From NCBI GenBank assembly GCA_023264075.1, contig JALQTG010000080.1, positions 1 through 7,739 on the forward strand: DNA of 7,739 nucleotides. Direction: 5' to 3'. The position numbers were made by a program, and so were the translations under genes. The DNA comes from Crocinitomicaceae bacterium (GTDB lineage: Bacteria; Bacteroidota; Bacteroidia; Flavobacteriales_D; Crocinitomicaceae). The notes under the pieces were generated by a model. The model saw only the letters and a program-made list of their open reading frames with translations, made no database searches and was not told where the DNA came from. This document shows, one piece after another, positions 5,875-7,739 of the stretch (within the stretch, counting starts at the first letter, position 1; the number at the start of each line of letters is the position of its first letter).

Positions 5875-6552
5875 CTATCCGCGCAGGCGGGAGAGACCTG
5901 CATCAATCCCAATGACTTGACCTGTGATTCCCCGCGCAAGGTGACTGTGCAAGTACGCCGCCATTCCCGCTACCTCATTAGGCTCTAAAAATCGTTTTAA
6001 AGGATGTCGTTCTGCAGTATTCTCCCTTATTTTTTCGTTGCGCAATAGTCCTGATGCAAGCGGGGTGTCCGTAATCGTAGGAGCAATACAATTAACGCGT
6101 ATATTCGGTGCGAATTCCGCTGCGAGTGATCGAGTTAAGCCTTCTACTCCAGCTTTTGATGCCGCTACAGAAGTATGATAAGGCATGCCTTGCCCAACAG
6201 CCACCGTGCTGAATAATACAATAGATCCATTGTTTGTTTTTAGTTGACGGTGATATTTCTTAATCACGCGCACAGCACCTAACACATTAACAGTAAAGTC
6301 AGAAAGAAAGTCATCTTCTTTCAAACTGCTTATGGGTTTTAAATTAATGCTTCCTGGACAATATGTAATTGTTTTGAGCTGCTCTATGTCTGGAAGTTCA
6401 TCAGTAGTCACATCAAGGTGTATGTATTGTACACCTTCGACTTGTTCGGTTTGAGATCGGCATATTACTATGCATTCTTCTCCATTTGCAACGAAGAGTT
6501 GAACCAATCCTGCTCCAATACCTTTGCTTCCTCCAATAATTAAATGCTTCAT
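5875..6552 (-). CDS. SDR family oxidoreductase lacking the usual catalytic tyrosine
   Basis: This 225-residue Rossmann-fold protein of the classical short-chain dehydrogenase/reductase size presumably binds NAD(P); the substrate is unknown. The nucleotide-binding motif is GGSKGIG (7-13), and strand 4 has YCPGSIN where NNAG usually lies. N89, in FTVNVLG, matches the conserved catalytic Asn, and S115 (LFSTVAVG) the catalytic Ser. The YxxxK motif reads VAASK (129-133): Lys133 is kept but Val occupies the Tyr position. The nearest Tyr is Y125, out of register. The rest is well preserved (GLTRSLAAEFAP, IRVNCIAPTITDTPLA, GITGQVIGIDAGLS), so the gene is not decaying. I recall SDR homologues in marine bacteria with a similar substitution. 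ATG 6552 starts directly before the Rossmann strand. It follows the extended SDR gene by 40 bp and is probably cotranscribed. No terminator is evident in the 122 bp after it. Confidence 0.88.
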   Translation of the reverse strand: MKHLIIGGSKGIGAGLVQLFVANGEECIVICRSQTEQVEGVQYIHLDVTTDELPDIEQLKTITYCPGSINLKPISSLKEDDFLSDFTVNVLGAVRVIKKYHRQLKTNNGSIVLFSTVAVGQGMPYHTSVAASKAGVEGLTRSLAAEFAPNIRVNCIAPTITDTPLASGLLRNEKIRENTAERHPLKRFLEPNEVAGMAAYLHSHLARGITGQVIGIDAGLSRLRG

Positions 6553-6592
6553 AACCTACTTTTATGAAGAACATCTATTTTGGGAAAAAGTT

Positions 6593-7639
6593 TTATTGTT
6601 TTAAAAGACCATCTTTTTTCACTTGCTCTGCATGTGCTAGCAACGTATCTGAGAACTGGCGGAACTCAACTCCAAGTTCTTTTCTAATTTTTGCATTGTC
6701 TCCGCGAACAGGTATGCCGAGGTTTTTCTTCAAATAATTCCAAGAAAATCCAGCAAGAAGAGGTGCGAATATGTATGCAAGCCAATTAGGAAGCTGTCTC
6801 GTCGGAATTTTATTTGTTCTATCTGGTGCTTGAAGACGAAGTTCTTTTGCAATTTCCAAAATACTTTTGGTGGCGTTACAGCATATATATCTGCCAGAGG
6901 CATTTTCAGCTTCGAGCGCTGCAATATGCGCCGCGGCGACATCACGAACATCAACAACTGCAAAATATAAATTGGGCACCCCCGTTTTGAATTTTCCGTT
7001 CAGCATGTCAACCATAAACTTTATACTTGTGGAGTCTGAGCGCTTCGTTAACGATGGTCCTAGAATAAAACCTGGATTGATTGTAATTAATTTCCAAGGT
7101 TTATTCGAGTTTATGGACCATGCTGCTCTTTCGGCACTTACTTTAGAAAAAGAATACGGTTGATGTTTGATACTTGAGGAAGTATTCCAATGGGTTTCGT
7201 TAAATACTTCTTCACTGTGGAGTTCTATGTCAATAGCATCACCATATACGGACGCCATACTTGAGGTGAGCACGACTTTCTCAATGCTCCCGTTTTTATC
7301 AACGCTGTTTAATACATTCTCTGTTCCATTAACAGCAGGATCGATTAATTCTTTTTTTGCGTCTTTTATTCCTTCTATCTTGAAAGGGCTAGCAGTATGG
7401 ATTACTCCTTTTGCTCCGATCATTGCCTCATCGAAACTCCCTTTTTCTTCTAAGTCGGCAGCGAAGAAGGATAACTTGTCGGTGTATTTTGAAATTAACT
7501 CTTTTATCCATGCTTCGTTTTTAGTTTTTTCAGGATTACGAGAAGTTAATCTCACTTCGTAACCTTTTTCTAATAGCTGGTTTAAGATATGGGCACCTAA
7601 ATAACCTGTACCTCCTGTTAAAACTACTGGTGATTTCAT
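6593..7639 (-). CDS. Extended SDR NAD(P)-dependent reductase, dihydroflavonol-4-reductase-like
   Basis: This 348-residue protein belongs to the extended short-chain dehydrogenases related to dihydroflavonol-4-reductase and bacterial aldehyde or ketone reductases, which reduce a carbonyl with NADPH. The specific substrate cannot be read from sequence. The motif TGGTGYLG (8-15) forms the dinucleotide-binding turn. Arg31 and Arg34 after the second strand fit a preference for NADPH. The catalytic set is complete: Ser126/Ser127 (VLTSSMASVYG), Tyr162 and Lys166 (YSFSK). INPGFILGPSL (187-197) and VVDVRDVAAAHIAALE (228-243) are typical of the family. ATG 7639 precedes the first strand by two residues. 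The smaller SDR gene follows 40 bp downstream, with no hairpin between them, suggesting a two-gene unit. No consensus TAnnTTTG promoter appears in the 100 bp upstream, so transcription may come from beyond the window. Confidence 0.92.
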   Translation of the reverse strand: MKSPVVLTGGTGYLGAHILNQLLEKGYEVRLTSRNPEKTKNEAWIKELISKYTDKLSFFAADLEEKGSFDEAMIGAKGVIHTASPFKIEGIKDAKKELIDPAVNGTENVLNSVDKNGSIEKVVLTSSMASVYGDAIDIELHSEEVFNETHWNTSSSIKHQPYSFSKVSAERAAWSINSNKPWKLITINPGFILGPSLTKRSDSTSIKFMVDMLNGKFKTGVPNLYFAVVDVRDVAAAHIAALEAENASGRYICCNATKSILEIAKELRLQAPDRTNKIPTRQLPNWLAYIFAPLLAGFSWNYLKKNLGIPVRGDNAKIRKELGVEFRQFSDTLLAHAEQVKKDGLLKQ

Positions 7640-7675
7640 AATGCGTTATATTTATAGTTGTTTGCTCTGCGCGCT

Positions 7676-7739
7676 TTAGTAGGTTACAGGTTTTAGGTTG
7701 TTTTTTTGCTTACAACCTGAAACAGCAAGAAGTGCAAAA
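7676..7739 (-). CDS. 3' end of a possible very small lipoprotein (partial)
   Basis: A minus-strand frame enters from the right edge and ends at TAA 7678-7676 after 20 visible residues. They begin FALLAVSGCKQK, which looks like the end of a lipoprotein signal peptide. VSGC fits the lipobox, with Cys (codon 7714-7712) as the lipidated residue. The mature part would then be only about 12 residues, ending in KPVTY. The stop lies 36 bp before the ATG of the extended SDR gene, so it could be the preceding cistron. The start codon and the Lys-rich beginning expected of a signal peptide lie outside the window. It could be a genuine mini-lipoprotein, a lipoprotein truncated by a stop, or chance. The last part of the frame is built on the heptad repeat at 7681-7701. 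Confidence 0.4.
   Translation of the reverse strand, partial: FALLAVSGCKQKNNLKPVTY
7681..7701 (+). repeat. Three tandem AGGTTnn heptads
   Basis: Positions 7681-7687, 7688-7694 and 7695-7701 read AGGTTAC, AGGTTTT and AGGTTGT: three head-to-tail 7-mers sharing AGGTT. The third has an exact inverted copy, ACAACCT, at 7712-7718. Confidence 0.65.
7690..7723. repeat. Inverted repeat able to form a 12-bp hairpin
   Basis: GTTTTAGGTTGT (7690-7701) pairs with ACAACCTGAAAC (7712-7723) through 12 bp with one T-G pair, around a 10-nt loop. Neither side is followed by a T-run, so it is not a standard intrinsic terminator. It overlaps the heptads and the possible lipoprotein end, upstream of the SDR pair. 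Confidence 0.55.

Noticed and set aside
6730..7562. Frames of 77-131 codons overlapping the extended SDR gene, on both strands
   Set aside because: The SDR frame carries all family motifs throughout; the others are hydrophobic or serine-rich shadows.
1..7739. CRISPR array, tRNA, rRNA, insertion sequence or phage genes
   Set aside because: No regularly spaced repeats, no tRNA-like or rRNA-like segments, and no transposase or phage proteins in any frame.

Overview
The window looks like an ordinary housekeeping stretch of a Bacteroidota chromosome, most likely from the class Flavobacteriia or a relative. Four things point there. The DNA is AT-rich. Start codons lack Shine-Dalgarno sequences and follow A/T-rich leaders. 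Several intergenic regions carry the Bacteroidota -7 element TAnnTTTG. The gene content (ribonuclease Y, ZapA and a small coiled-coil protein in one cluster; class II aldolase next to accD) is familiar from this phylum. Assignment to a genus is not possible from the sequence alone.

Layout from left to right. Positions 1-55 may hold the first 18 codons of a minus-strand gene that leaves the window. A strong minus-strand terminator (112-151) closes the cluster that follows. That cluster, read on the minus strand from 2386 down to 186, is a 93-residue coiled-coil protein, then zapA, then rny; a terminator-like hairpin sits between zapA and the rny start codon. A 155-bp divergent promoter region (2387-2541) separates it from a plus-strand cation:proton antiporter (2542-3744). 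A bidirectional terminator (3766-3796) separates the antiporter from the convergent minus-strand pair fbaA-accD (5752 down to 3814). Further right, still on the minus strand, are two short-chain dehydrogenase/reductase genes in tandem (7639 down to 5875). The right edge carries the end of what may be a very small lipoprotein gene (stop at 7676-7678).

How the genes fit together. The left cluster combines Z-ring assembly (ZapA and possibly a ZapB-like partner) with membrane-anchored mRNA turnover (RNase Y). The central pair combines a reversible glycolytic/gluconeogenic step with the carboxyltransferase beta subunit that commits carbon to fatty acids. The right pair consists of two NAD(P)-dependent oxidoreductases of unknown substrate; the smaller one lacks the usual catalytic tyrosine.

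I did not find a clear, previously undescribed multi-gene system. The points most worth a second look are the hairpin abutting the rny start, the Tyr-less SDR, the small coiled-coil protein beside zapA, and the tiny lipoprotein-like reading frame with its heptad repeats at the right edge.
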